DNA from: Aralia elata
Taxonomy: Eukaryota; Streptophyta; Magnoliopsida; Apiales; Araliaceae
Assembly (NCBI GenBank): GCA_034770075.1
Contig: CM068384.1
Coordinates: 41,761,182-41,825,181 of the forward strand
Direction: 5' to 3'
Length of the DNA: 64,000 bases
The first letter of the stretch is position 1. The number at the start of each line of letters is the position of its first letter. The notes beneath the pieces are model-generated. The model was not told the DNA's origin. It worked only from the letters and a program-made list of their open reading frames with translations, and ran no database searches. This document shows positions 21,028 to 32,662 of this stretch, piece by piece. Both the position numbers and the translations under genes were made by a program.

Positions 21028-22384
21028 GGAAAATACTTAGCACACCAAGTTTGACAAACGCGTAGGCTTCGCCCACCGATTTCGAAAGTTTCGTCTGATT
21101 TTTTCTATGCAATAAAATATTCTAATAAAACAAATAACTTTATATATAATATAATATATTATAATTATATTCTAATAAAACAAATAACTTTATAAATAAT
21201 ATAAAAGTTTTCTATTTTATATAAAAAGTTTTTTATTTTATTACTATTATAATAATAATAAAATAAATACTGAACGAAATTTTTGCTGACGGTTTGACAG
21301 ATGGGCAAGTGGGGGGTCCATGGAATAATAAGCCAAACTTACGACAAACGCTTCATGACAAATCTCAAAAATTGAACAAATAACTATCACACATCACTTA
21401 TCTTTAATCAACACATTTTTAATCTTTCAACAATTATTTACCATTAATATTATAGACTCATAATATTGACATTCAGATCATTCTTAGGAAAGAGGGGGCT
21501 TTCCGTAGAAACGGCGCGCAATTAAATAACCCATTTTCTTGACAGAACTTCTAGACATTGTTAATAATGCTAACTGGTCTAATAATATCATATCAAATAA
21601 TATGAGTTATTGTGACAATTATTGGTTCAATAATAGAAAATACTGTGCAATACCGTGTACTACTGTGGAATACCGCGTGTTACTGTCCTTTTATCACCGG
21701 GTATTTTAACAGTTAACGGTAAAAGTTCTGCCACTAATTTTAAAAGGTTATTTCTGTCGCTTTCTATATTCGACAGTTATTCCGTTGCGAGGCCCACCAA
21801 TGATTGGTTATTTCGGCGTCGTCGTACGAATATTCCCCGATAAAAAGAATATTCTCCGACCAAACGAATATTCTCCGACATACTGTTTATTGCAAATATT
21901 ACCCATAACTTTAACATTTATAAAAATGACACCTTACTATTTAGAAATTTTTTTAAAGCTTTTATTCATTAAAAGTTGGGGTCTTATATATCTCATATTA
22001 AAGCACTCATATAGCACAAATTAATTAGAGCTAGTCAATTGTGGATCTTAATTTAGTTATCATCATTCATCAATTAATTAAGCATCAAATAAATTCTTCA
22101 AACCAACATCAATTTCACTCTACAATCATAACCTTTAAAAGCTTAACCAAATAAAATCGTAGAACCAAAAATTTTGGACAAACAAAAATTTTAGAGGCAT
22201 TTTTCAATTTTTCCACTAAACAGACTAAACAAAACAAAGCTTATCCTAAACCTAAACCTAAACCCCTCTCCCACACTCAAACCTTACATTGTCCCCAATG
22301 TAAGACAAGCATGCAAAGATGAAGTTTCTAAATAAAATGCAACTAAAAAAATAGAAAGGAAAAGAAAAGCAAATCTGATATTAT

Positions 22385-22433
22385 GGGTTGCCTCCTAAGC
22401 AGCGCATTTGTTTAGTGTCCTTTGCCCGACACC
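22385..22433 (-). other. Conserved Athila element after pol stop
   Basis: On the minus strand it reads GTCGGGC, GGACACTAAACAAATGCGC, then GGAGGCAACCC. The same ordered motifs follow the pol stop of the other Athila at 61519-61566. Confidence 0.7.
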
Positions 22434-22440
22434 ATTCCTC

Positions 22441-25400
22441 TCAATCCTCATAAACTGGATCTACCAAATCCACCATCTCGACATCCTCCACTTGATATCC
22501 TTCATAGAAGGGTTTGAGTCTGTGACCATTCACCTTGAATTTCTTCCCTGTTCTTGGGTTTTGAATATTTATAGCACCACGAGGAAAAATATTAGAAATA
22601 ACAAACAGACCTTCTCAACGAGAACGTAGCTTACTAGGAAACAATTTCAGCCTTGAATTGTAAGGGAAAACTTTTTGTCCAACAGTGAAAGTCTTCCTTA
22701 AAATCTGCTTGTCATGAAAGGCCTTAGTCTTTTCCTAATAAATCTTTGAGCTCTCATAGGCCTCATTTCACAATTCCTCTAACTATTGCAACTGTAACTT
22801 CCTATGCTCTCCAGCTTGATCCAAACTCATGTTACAACGCTTAATTGCCCAAAAAGTCCTATGCTCTAACTCCACAAGTAGATGATATGGTTTTCCAAGC
22901 ACTAGCCTATAAGGTGACATACCAATAGGAGTTTTGTATATTGTTCTAAAAGCTCAAAGTGCATCTTCTAATCTCAGACTCCAATCTTTTCTACTTGGCT
23001 TAACTAATTTCTCTATAATGGACTTCACCTCATGATTGGATACCTCAGCTTGGCCATTGCTGTGTAGATGGTAGGATGTAGAGACCCTGTGCGGAACATT
23101 GTATTTTCTAAACAGTGTTGCCAGCATCCTATTGCAAAAATGGGTTCCTTTATCACTGATAATAGCCCTCGGAGTTCCAAACCTAAACTTGACAAAATCT
23201 TCAACAATTTTAGAGTCATCAGTCCTGGTAGCTTTAGTTTTCACCTATTTAGAAACATAGTCAATAGCCAAAAGAATGTAAACATTACCATAAAAAATAG
23301 GAAATGGTCCCATAAAATGAATACCCTAAACATCAAAAAATTTAACAATTAAAATAGGGTTTTGTTTCATTTGATTTCTACTTGATAAATTTCCTATCCT
23401 TCGACAATTTTCACATGACTTACAAAATAGATAAGAATCTCTAAATAAAGTTGGCCAATAGAAACCACATTCCAAAACCTTATGAGCTATTCTTTTAGGT
23501 CCAAAATGACCTCCACAAGCATAAGAGCGACATAAAGTTAGAATAGACAAAAACTCACTATTAGGCACACATCTTCTAACTACCTGATCAACACAGTATT
23601 TTCATAAGTACGAATCATCCCATACATAGTGTTTAACATCACTCTTAAGCTTTTCTTTTTGGGATTTAGAGAATTCACCTGGTAAATGTGCACTCACTAA
23701 GTAATTTACAATATTAGCATACCAGGGTAGTGTCTTATCAATGAAAAATAAGTGCTCATCTGGAAAAGAATCATACAATGATAACGTCTCTTCATCTTTA
23801 ATCAATCTGCTCAAGTGATCTGCCACCAAGTTGTTTGCTCATTTCTTATCTTTAATCTCCAAGTCAAATTCTTGTAACAACAAAATCCATCTTATGATCC
23901 TAAGTTTGGATTCCTTCTTGTTCAACAAATACCTGAGAGCAACATGGTCAGAATAAACTACAACTTTAGTACCAAGCAGATAAGATCTAAACTTGTCTAA
24001 AGCAAAGACAACAGATAAAAGTTCTTTTTCGGTTGTAGAGTAGTTAATCTGAGCATCATTCAAAGTTCTAGAAGCATAGTAGATGACATAGACAACTTTG
24101 TCAACTCTTTGGCCTAAGACAACCCTTACTGCATAGTTGCTTGCATCACATATAATCTCAAAAGATAACTTCCAATTTGGTGGCAACATCACTGGTGCTG
24201 AGGTTAATAGCTTTTTCAATTTGTTAAATGCCTCCTTGCACTCATCATCAAATTAGAATTCCACTTCCTTTTACAGCAACTTACACAATGACAAAGCTAT
24301 CTTTGAGAAGTCCTTGATAAATCTATGATAGAAACCTACATGACCAAGGAAAGAATGAATCTCTCGCACACTTGCAGGGTAAGGCAAAGTAGTAAAAAAA
24401 TTTATCTCAGCTTTAACCACTTCTAATCCTCTAGCTGAGACTACATGCCCAAGTACTATACCTTGCTTTACCATAAAGTGACATTTTTTCCAGTTAAGAA
24501 CAAGATTAGTTTCTAAGCATCTATCTAGTACACGAGTCAAATTATCTAAGCATGCATTCAAAGAATCACCATAAATTGTGAAATCATCCATAAATACTTC
24601 AATGCAATTTTCAAGAAGATCAGAGAATATACTCACCATGCATCTCTGAAAAGTACCTAGTGCATTACAAAGTCCAAATAACATTCTACGATATGCAAAT
24701 GTGCCAAATGGACATGTGAAAGTGGTCTTTTCCTGATCTTATGGTCAGCTAATCTTTCTAACATTTGATCAATAAAAGGGAGAGGGAAATGATCTTTTCT
24801 AGTTACAACATTCAATTTTCTGTAATCAATACACACTCTCCATCCTATTTTCATACGTATGGGCACCAACTCATTATTATCATTTTGAATCACAGTTATA
24901 CCAGACTTCTTTGGAACTACCTACACTGGACTCACCTATTGACTGTCTGAAATTGGGTCTTGCATCAAGTAATTTTATAATCTCTTTTTTCACTACCTCC
25001 ATCATTGGTGGATTTAGTCTTCTTTGAGCTTCTCTTGTTGGTTTGGCTCCTTCTTCTAAAAGAATTCGATGCATACACATGGCAGGACTTATACCCTTGA
25101 TATCTGCAATTGTCCAACCAAAGACTATTATGTGCTCCCTTAGGACTTTTAGTAATTTGTTTTCTTGAACTTTGGTCAGATTATTGGCAATAATCACTGG
25201 CAGTGTGTCATCCTTCCCTAGATATGCATACTTTAAGTGGGTTGGTAACATCTTTAATTCCAAGGTAGGAGCCTGCACAACAGAAGGTAATAGCTTCTTG
25301 TGAGTAACAGGTAATTGAATGGAAAATACTGCATACTTATCTAAGATTTTTGGTAAAGAGTGTAGTGCAGCCACTTTCTCCTTCAATTCCTGAGTATGCT

Positions 25401-25967
25401 CAATTTTTTCTTCTTTTTCCAATTCCAAGTTATTTCTGATGGCAATCTCCAAGCTTTCCTTATGTATTTGCTCAAAAGATTTCTACACTAAGAAGTCAAT
25501 TACATTAATAGCAAAAACAGGATTAATACACTAGGGTACTTCATGGCTTCATATATATTGAATTGAATCTTTTTGCCAACAAACTCCATAGTCAAGGTCC
25601 TATTGTGCATATCAATCGTTGTTCTAGCTATTTTTAAGAATGACCTCCCTAATAATATATGAGTAAGATTTGGAGATGTATCATCATCCATATCTACTAT
25701 GTAAAAATCTACAGGAAATATAAGCTCATTCACCTGCACTAACACATCTTCGATTACCCCTTCAAGGTAAATGTTAGTTAAATCAACCAATTGAATGATA
25801 ACACCAGTATTCTTTAAAGGACCTAGATTTAAAGAAGTATAAATAGATTATGGCATGACATTAATTGAAGCTCCTAAATTTAGCATAGCTTTTTCAAATC
25901 TGGTATTACCTATTTTACAGGGAATGGTAAATATGTCTGGATGTTTACACTTAGGGGGCATTTTTCT
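22441..25967 (-). pseudogene. pol: Athila protease-RT-RNase H-integrase, decayed
   Basis: Reading down the minus strand: protease around 25880-25500, with the active-site Asp replaced (NLGASINV where DLGAS is expected) and a later ILLGRSFLK. The RT begins near 25450 with WRVCIDYRKLN and DHFPLPFIDQMLE. Near 24740 about 60 bases holding the first catalytic Asp (the LDG motif) are missing. It resumes with FGTFAYRRM-like sequence, LFGLCNA and VFMDDFTIYG, which keeps the MDD box. RNase H has ICDASNYAV, STTEKELLSVVFALDKFRSY and YSDHVALRYL. Integrase has the Cys/His finger (CKSCENCRRIG) and FGTPRAIISDKGTHFC, then its C-terminal barrel to the TGA at 22441. Frameshifts and stops occur throughout. Confidence 0.88.
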
Positions 25968-27750
25968 TTAAAGAACTATTGATACATTCTCTCCAGTAGT
26001 CACTTTTTCATCATCTTGTAATTTTCTCTTATTAGTGCATAATTCTTCTAAAAACCTGGCATACCTTGGCACTTGCTTGATTGCATCAAGTAAAGGAATA
26101 TTCACCTCTACCTTATTGAAAGTTTCCAGAATTTCCTTCTCTTTCTTATCCTTCTTTGAAGTTCTGGGAATCCTGGGGGGGAAAGGTAATGAATTAGTCT
26201 TAAGTTGAACAAGAGGGTTAGGTATTACCTTTGATGTTTTTACTTCCTCCTTGTCCTTTTTCTCATCAAGTTTAATAGTAGCTTTTGGTGTATCCAACCG
26301 TTTTCCACTCCTCAATGTTATGGCACTTGCATTCTCTCTCGGATTGACAACAGTTTGAGAAGGTAACTTCCCTGAGCTTTGAGAATCTAATCGACCAACT
26401 GTAGTAGCTAGCTGACTCATCTGGTTTTCCAAGTTATGGATGGAAGTCCTTGTCTCTTACTAGAACTATTGTTTGCGATTCATGAATGCTTTGAATATAT
26501 CCTCAAGAGATGTCCCAGAATTAGTAGGTGCTCCTTGTCTAGGTGGGTATTGTGGTTGAGTTGGTTGAAAACCTTACTGCCTATTCGGAAAAGGATTCTG
26601 CATTGGTGGCCTATTTCCTCCATAGCTCAGATTAGGATGATCCCTCCATCCTGGATTGTAAGTATTAGAATAGGGATCATATCTTTTTTGAGGTTGTGCC
26701 TGATAATTTCCCACTGCATTGGCTTGTTGCACAGTCTCATCCTCTTGCAATGTTGGGCATGCATTTGTATTATGACTTGCTAACAAATAAATTCCATATG
26801 TTCTTGCTATTGGCATGTTTCCTGCAGCCATTTGTCCAACTATAACAGTTAAATCAAAAATTTGTTGTTCAATATTACATGTACTTACCTCATTCACCCT
26901 TTTTTGTGTATGGTCCATCCTAGTTCCATATAGTTGTGAGTTAGCCGCTATGTTTGCAATTAAATTCCTTGCAGCCTCTAGAGTCTTATCAACCAGTGCT
27001 CCTCCACTTGCTACATCGATTATACTCTTATCCATTGGCAAACGTTCCTCATAGAAGTACTAAATCAGGTCCTGGTCATTAATTTGATGGGGTGGATAGC
27101 TAGAACACAATTTTTTGATTCTCTCCTAATACTCATAGAGAGTCTCTCCATTGAACTGCCTGATACCTCATATCTCCTTCCTTATGTTAGCAACTCTTGA
27201 AGCATAAAAGTACTTCTCTAAGAATAGCCTTTTCATATCGTTCCATGATTGTATTGATCCTAACGGAAGATAGTACAACCACTCCTTTGCCAAATCTGCC
27301 AATGAAAAGGGAAAAACCCTTAGCTTGATCTGCTCTTCTGTTATTCCTTGTGGCTTCATGGTGAAATACACCACATGGAACTCTTTTAGATGCTTATATG
27401 GATCTTCACCTGTAAGACCACGAAAAGTAGGCAAGTCCTGATTTTAATTCAAAAGCAGCATCTAACGTAGGATATTCAATACACAAAGGTTGTTGGTTTA
27501 GATTAGGAGTAGCCAACTCCTTTAAGGTCTTGTTATTATTGGGAGCAACCATCTTTTCTTCTTCTGAATCACTGGATGAACTGTTAGATAGCAATTCAAG
27601 TGCTATATTGAGACCATGTGATGGTACAAAAGCTTCGTCTGGATCTGCATTGGTACTTCGGACTTGACGAGTCTCTTTCCTTAGCCTGCGTACAGTTTTC
27701 TCTATCTCTGGATCAAATTTTAATTCAAGAGAGTGAGAGGATCGCGTCAT
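25968..27750 (-). pseudogene. gag: Athila gag, decayed
   Basis: Starts at ATG 27750 (MTRSSHS) with an acidic, Ser-rich N-terminus. A frameshift near 27420 leads into capsid motifs GLTGEDPYKHLKEFH, LRVFPFSLADLAKEWLYYLP and WNDMKRLFLEKYF. A stop follows near 27168, then VASGGALVDKTLEAARNLI, a Pro/Gln/Asn-rich middle and a Lys-rich C-terminal part (TLRSGKRLD, LPFPPRIP) to 25968. The order matches the plus-strand Athila gag at 36479. At least one frameshift and several stops. Confidence 0.85.
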
Positions 27751-27791
27751 AAACTAAAAAGAAGAAAACAAAGAATAAATAAAAAAATCAC

Positions 27792-27809
27792 TCCCCGACA
27801 ACGACGCCA
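27792..27809 (-). other. Athila primer-binding site
   Basis: TGGCGTCGTTGTCGGGGA on the minus strand, six bases inside the LTR end (GGTACCA). tRNA-Asp type, as in Athila elements. Confidence 0.85.
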
Positions 27810-27815
27810 AAATTT

Positions 27816-29291
27816 TGGTACCTGTCATTTATACTCCAAAATTAAAACCTCACTTTTACCTTACGAACACAGAACTCTGTATAGTGATAAGCAAGGGTCG
27901 AATCCACAGAGAGTGATGTTACTTTAGTTTATTCTAATGTTTCCAGAACCTAATTAACAATAAGTAAAAGAAGGAGGGTTTTGAATGTTGACTGTAACTA
28001 ACTAAAGTAAACATAAGTAAATTATTAAGAATAACTAATGAATTAAAACTTCAGTTCGGTATCACCTTTTCATATTAATAGACTAATCAAATATAACACT
28101 ATTCCTTCCTTCAATGAAATTAATAACCCTAGATAACCGTAATTATTAATTATCCGAAATTCCCCTTAGGTTTTAAATCTAGTGCAACAATCGCCCCACT
28201 AGACCCTAACTATTATACAACCTAGAACTATCAGTCTAGATTTAATATAACAGCAGCATTAAGAATTAGGGAATTAGATTATTCCAAGCAACAATCACAT
28301 AATCGCAGATTATTTAACTTGCCTTCTGTTAACCATAGCAATACTCAAAAGCTTGACCACAATCATGTATCATTAACTGCTACTTATGATCAGATACAAT
28401 ATCGTTTGCTTAATATTATACCTTAATCTAGCATATGTTAATAGCTTGATCAACTTAACTGGCTATTATTAAATCAATCAAAACAAATATCATTCAAATA
28501 GTTAAAATAAATTATCAAAAATAAATTTCATATAAGAATGAATAAATAATGCTAACTTAATTAAACCATTAATTATAAATAAGGTTCAACATTCCCTAGA
28601 ACTGAAATAGAAAACTTAGTCTGACATGCCTTCAATCTTGCCTCTAGATTTAGTGTTTTACAATTGTGTGTAAAAGTGTCTAAAACTTGACTTAGAATAT
28701 ATATTTATACTCCTAGATCAAAGTCCTATAGCTCTAAGAATTACAATCCAAATTGCATTAGAAATCCTTCAAATTTGTAAATCCTGAAAAATTATGTTGT
28801 CCGACTTGGCGCTGTTGCGCCAGGATTCCTTCTTTTAAATGGCGCTGCCGCGCCATATACTTTATGTTCCCTGGATAGGTAGTGTTGTCGTGCCATCTTC
28901 TGATCTTTTCTCAGCCCTGCCGCACCATCCCTCCAAACAGCCTCCTGAGATTCTTGGTCTGGCGTTGCCGCGCCATCCCTCCAGACAGCTTCCTAAGATT
29001 TTTGGTCTAGCGTTGCCGCGCAATCTTTGTACTATGCACTGGCACTGTCGCGCCAACCATACAAGGAGTAATGCTTGAGCTCTGGAAGCCTGGCGCTGTC
29101 GCCAATAATTGTACTACACCCGGCGCTACCACGCCGGTGGTCCAGCCAACAACAAAATTTTCCTTTTTCTTCTTCTAAGCTCTAATTCTCCCTGAAATCA
29201 ATAAATACCTTAATAAGTTCATATAAACATAAAACATGTAATAAAGCTAAACATAAAGGAATCAAAATCATAGAGTATTATGCATTTATCA
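27816..29291 (-). repeat. Athila 5' LTR with GC palindrome array
   Basis: On the element strand it starts TGATAAATGCATAATAC and ends GGTACCA, 1,476 bp. Between 28807 and 29137 it holds eight or nine short imperfect palindromes of the type TGGCGCTGCCGCGCCA, standing out in AT-rich sequence. Near its 3' end it carries GTGGATTCGACCCT (27894-27907), also seen in the other Athila LTR. Confidence 0.8.
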
Positions 29292-29639
29292 TAAATGAAG
29301 CACAGGATTTTTAGAAATATTTATAGTACTTGTATTGTTATAAAAAATAGGCACATTTTTACATATAATATTAAAATCATGCAGAGTTTGTATCATCCAT
29401 AAAATTTATGAACAACAACTACCTGCCGCCAAGTATTCACCTTCTGCTGTGGATAAAGCAATTGATGTCTGTTTCTTACTATGCCACACCTATATGTACT
29501 CCAGTTTATTCGAAGTATCCCAATGGTGTAAGGCCGTCGACTTATTGAAACTAATCACTACTAATCACTCATCCAAAACCAAAATAGTCGGAGGACTCTT
29601 CTTCTCCAATTTGAGTTTTACTCACATCTCGAATGAATT

Positions 29640-29767
29640 CAAGTGCGGAGCGGATAACTGCTGAAAGCATCTAAGTAGTAAGCCCACCCCAAGATGAGTG
29701 CTCTCCTATTCCGACTTCCCCAGAGCCTCCGGTAGCACAGCCGAGACAGCGACGGGTTCTCTGCCCA
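29640..29767 (+). rRNA. rrn23: Plastid 23S rRNA gene fragment (nuclear copy)
   Basis: 128 bases match the 3' end of the chloroplast 23S rRNA gene as I know it: AAGTGCGGAGCGGATAACTG, CTGAAAGCATCTAAGTAGTA, AGCCCACCCCAAGATGAGTG, GGTAGCACAGCCGAGACAGC, GACGGGTTCTCTGCCC. It differs at about one base (CCCCAGAGCC where I expect CCCCGGAGCC). It lies inside copia RNase H, so it is a nuclear plastid-DNA insertion, not a working rRNA gene. The adjoining 29515-29639 is also foreign to RNase H and I could not identify it. Confidence 0.88.
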
Positions 29768-31025
29768 TTGTAAGGATTTGACCTAGAAATTCACAAGCAC
29801 CACTTGTACTTTTTCTGTCTACTTGGCACCCTGCATAATCTGCATTTGAGTATCCAATTAGTTCAAAGCTAGGAGTGGCAGGATAAAATAAGCTAAGATT
29901 AATTACTCTAGATAAGTATTTAAATATCCTTTTTATAGTTTTAAGATGAGATTGTTTTGGTTGGGCTTGGAATCTTGCACATAAACAGACACTATACACA
30001 ATATTAGGTCTAGATGAAGTTGAATAAAGCATGCCCCTATCATACCTCTGCACTTGGTTACCTCAACATCTTTACCTGTAGTATCGGTGGTTAGCTTGAT
30101 AGTAGTGCTCATTGGAGTTGTCTTTGATTTGGTATTATCAAACCAAATCTCTTCAATAGCTCATTTACATATTTTGATTGATGAATATGAATTCCTTCCT
30201 CAGTTTGTTTAATTTGTAGCCCCAAGAAGTAAATTAACTCACCCATTAAGCTCATGTCAAATTCACTATTCATGCATTGATAAAACCACTCGCAAAAAGA
30301 GTTAGTGGTAGCACCAAAAATGATATTATCAACGTAAATTTGAACAATAAGTCTTTATTTTTGGTTTTAATGAAAAGAGTAAAATTAATTTTACCTTGAT
30401 TAAAACCATTGTCTAGATGAAACTTGTTGAGCCTATCATACCAGGCTCTTGGAGCTTGTTTTAGACCATACAATGCTTTCTTTAACTTATAAATATAATT
30501 AAGATATTTTTCATGTTCAAATCATGGTGGTTACTTGACATATACTTCTTCATTCAAATAACCATTTAAGAAAGCACTTTTTATATTCATTTGATATATT
30601 TTAAATTTTCTATAACATGCATCCTTGGTTGTAGCCTTGAGCTACCAACTTTGCTTTGTTTCTAGTAATTATACTATTTTCATCTAGTTTATTTTTAAAA
30701 ATCTATTTTGTACTAATTATAGATGCATTTTTAGGAGGTTTAATAAGTTCCCATACCTGGCACCTTTCAAATTGGTTTAATTCTTCCCGCATGACAATTG
30801 ACCAATTTTCATCTTGAATTACTTCTTTGGTGCTTTTGGGTTCTACCTGTGACAGAAAGGTTGAAATGGCACAATGATTATATGCACTCCTTCTTGTGGT
30901 CATCCAAGTGTTGAGATCTCTAATGATCAGATTTGGAGGATGATTTTTCATTGTTCTAAATGTTCTTAGAAGTCTGAAATTTGTCATATGTTTTTCTACT
31001 TCTTGCTCAGAAACATCAATTTTTG

Positions 31026-31223
31026 CTTCAGAAGTAGACGGATCAGGCTGTCTTGTTTCAGCTGTCTATTTTGCAAGTTCGTTTAATTTGTCTTCTGAAG
31101 CAGACGGGTCAGGCTGTCTGGATTCATCTGTCTATTTTACAAGTTTATATGATTTGTCTTCTGAAGCAGACGGGTCAGATTATCTGGTTTCATCTATCTG
31201 CTTTCCAATTTTTAGTTTCCTTA
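31026..31223 (-). repeat. 66-bp tandem repeat in copia pol linker
   Basis: CTTC(T/A)GAAG(C/T)AGACGG begins at 31026, 31092 and 31158, an exact 66-base (22-codon) period, three units. On the coding strand each unit encodes a Pro-Asp-Pro-Ser-rich peptide (RQPDPSASED). It lies between integrase and RT. Confidence 0.9.
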
Positions 31224-32507
31224 TCTATTTTCTGCATAATCTTCATTCTCTTCTTTTGACAGATCATAATTTGGTTCATCAAAAATAATATGTACTGATT
31301 CCTCAACTTTTTGTTTGCCAGGATTATATACCTTATATGCCTTACTATGCAATGAATATCCAAGAAAAATAGCTTCAGTTGATTTTGCATCAAATTTTCG
31401 TAGGTTACCATGAGTATTTAGAATGAAAGACTTAACACCAAACACTTTAAAATAGCTGATATTAGGTACCCTTTTGTTTAGTAACTCATATGGTGTTTTC
31501 AATAAAATAGGTTTAATTAATACTCTATTCAAAACATAACATACAGTACTTACAGCTTCTGCCCAGAATTTTTTAGGCAGTTTACTCTCTTGAAGAAGTG
31601 TTCATGCTGTTTCTTGGAGTGTTTGATTTTTCCGTTCCACCACCCCATTTTGCTGTGGCGTTCTTGGTGCAAAAAATTCATGTGTAACACCCTTCTCACT
31701 ACAATAGGGAATAAAGTCTTTTTTGAATTCACCATCATGGTCACTCCTTATACTATTTAGCTTAAGGTTATGCTTTATTTCAAGATTCTTTATGAGCTTT
31801 TCAAATTCTGTAAAAGCTTGATCTTTAGTTTTCAAAAATAAGACACATGTAAATCTTGAGAAATCATCAACAATAACAAATGTATAATAATTATTTCCTA
31901 AGCTAGCATATCTTTCAAGACCAAATAAATCAAGATGTAACAATTGTAATGGTAAGAAGGTAGATACCTGATTTTTAATTGTAAATGAATTTCTTACCTG
32001 TTTACCTAACTAGCATGCAGTACAAATATATTTCTTTTCATATCTTAGCTTTGGTAGTCCCTTGACAAGGTTCTTTGAAGCTAACTTACTGATTAGTTCC
32101 ATGTGAACGTGCCCTAACTTTTTATGCTATAGAATAGATTGATCCTGAACAACAGTTAAACAAACATCTTCATTTTGATGTTCAAAGTTGATTGTATAAA
32201 TATTTCCTTCCCTATTAGCTACTAGAAGAGCATTATGAGAAGCATGTATAATGACACATTTGTCTTTATCAAAAATTACCTTGTGACCACTATCCATAAG
32301 CTGGCTTACACTTATTAAATTATATTTCAGACCTTCAACATATTGAACATTATCAATAAAAACTTTACCATTTCTAATTTTACCTTTACCGATAATTTGG
32401 CATGTATTGTTATCTCCAAATGTCACAGTTCCACCTTTCTTTGAAACAAGTGAAGTGAATTTAGACTTATCACTGGTCATATGTCTAGAACACCCACTAT
32501 CTAGCAC

Positions 32508-32662
32508 CCATTTATTTGATGGAACTTTAGCCTTTAGACATACCTACAAAACAGAGAAGTAACTCAACCTTTTGCTACCCAAATCTGTTTGGGTCCGTTT
32601 ATGTTAATAGCATGTAAATCACATTTCTTTATCCAAATTTATTTTGTTTTTATTTATTATAA
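32508..32662 (-). other. Gag-pol junction of copia
   Basis: Short stretch between the gag and protease frames. Translation is interrupted by stops and I see nothing else in it. Confidence 0.4.

Larger units (their letters stand above)
20364..22440. other. Unassigned AT-rich stretch
   Basis: No coding region recognised. It contains a direct repeat of TATGAAAGAAAAT near 20801/20828, repeated TAATAAAACAAATAACTTTAT (20 of its bases at about 21123 and 21173) and a C-rich CCTAAACCTAAACC stretch at about 22244. The last ~250 bases before 22440 look like Athila 3' untranslated sequence on the minus strand. A minus-strand TATA box at 21019 suggests part may be an old LTR. A 3' LTR for the Athila to the right is expected here but I cannot see one. 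Confidence 0.5.
22441..29291 (-). mobile_element. Athila-type gypsy element, minus strand
   Basis: 5' LTR (27816-29291), primer site (27792-27809), gag and complete-order but broken pol down to 22441. The tRNA-Asp-like primer site TGGCGTCGTTGTCGGGGA, the gag/protease style (LGASINVMP) and the polymerase order identify the Athila lineage. No 3' LTR was found to the left. Its LTR start interrupts the RNase H of the copia element at 29292. Confidence 0.85.
29292..32507 (-). pseudogene. pol: Copia protease-integrase-RT-RNase H, broken
   Basis: From 32507 downward: protease MLDSGCSRHMT, followed by the pre-integrase zone (LKYNLISVSQL). Integrase has all three acidic sites visible (HLDLFG, SIRSDHDGEF, TPQQNGVVERKNQTLQE). 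A linker with a 66-bp tandem repeat follows. RT pieces include WSIVMREELNQF and MYGLKQAPRAWYDRL. RNase H includes YSNADYAGCQVDRKSTSGACEFLG. RNase H is interrupted by an insertion (about 29515-29767), then resumes as WHSKKQTSIALSTAEGEYL and stops at KNPVLHL, where the Athila LTR begins. Multiple frameshifts and stops; the RT YVDD region is not seen in an open frame. Confidence 0.85.

Noticed and set aside
21655..22024. Two plus-strand ORFs of 62 and 79 codons
   Set aside because: AT-rich region, no motif, no codon pattern; kept only as unassigned sequence.
29640..29767. A functional rRNA gene
   Set aside because: Only 128 bases of the 23S 3' end, inside a broken copia gene; no flanking 16S, 4.5S or 5S sequence.
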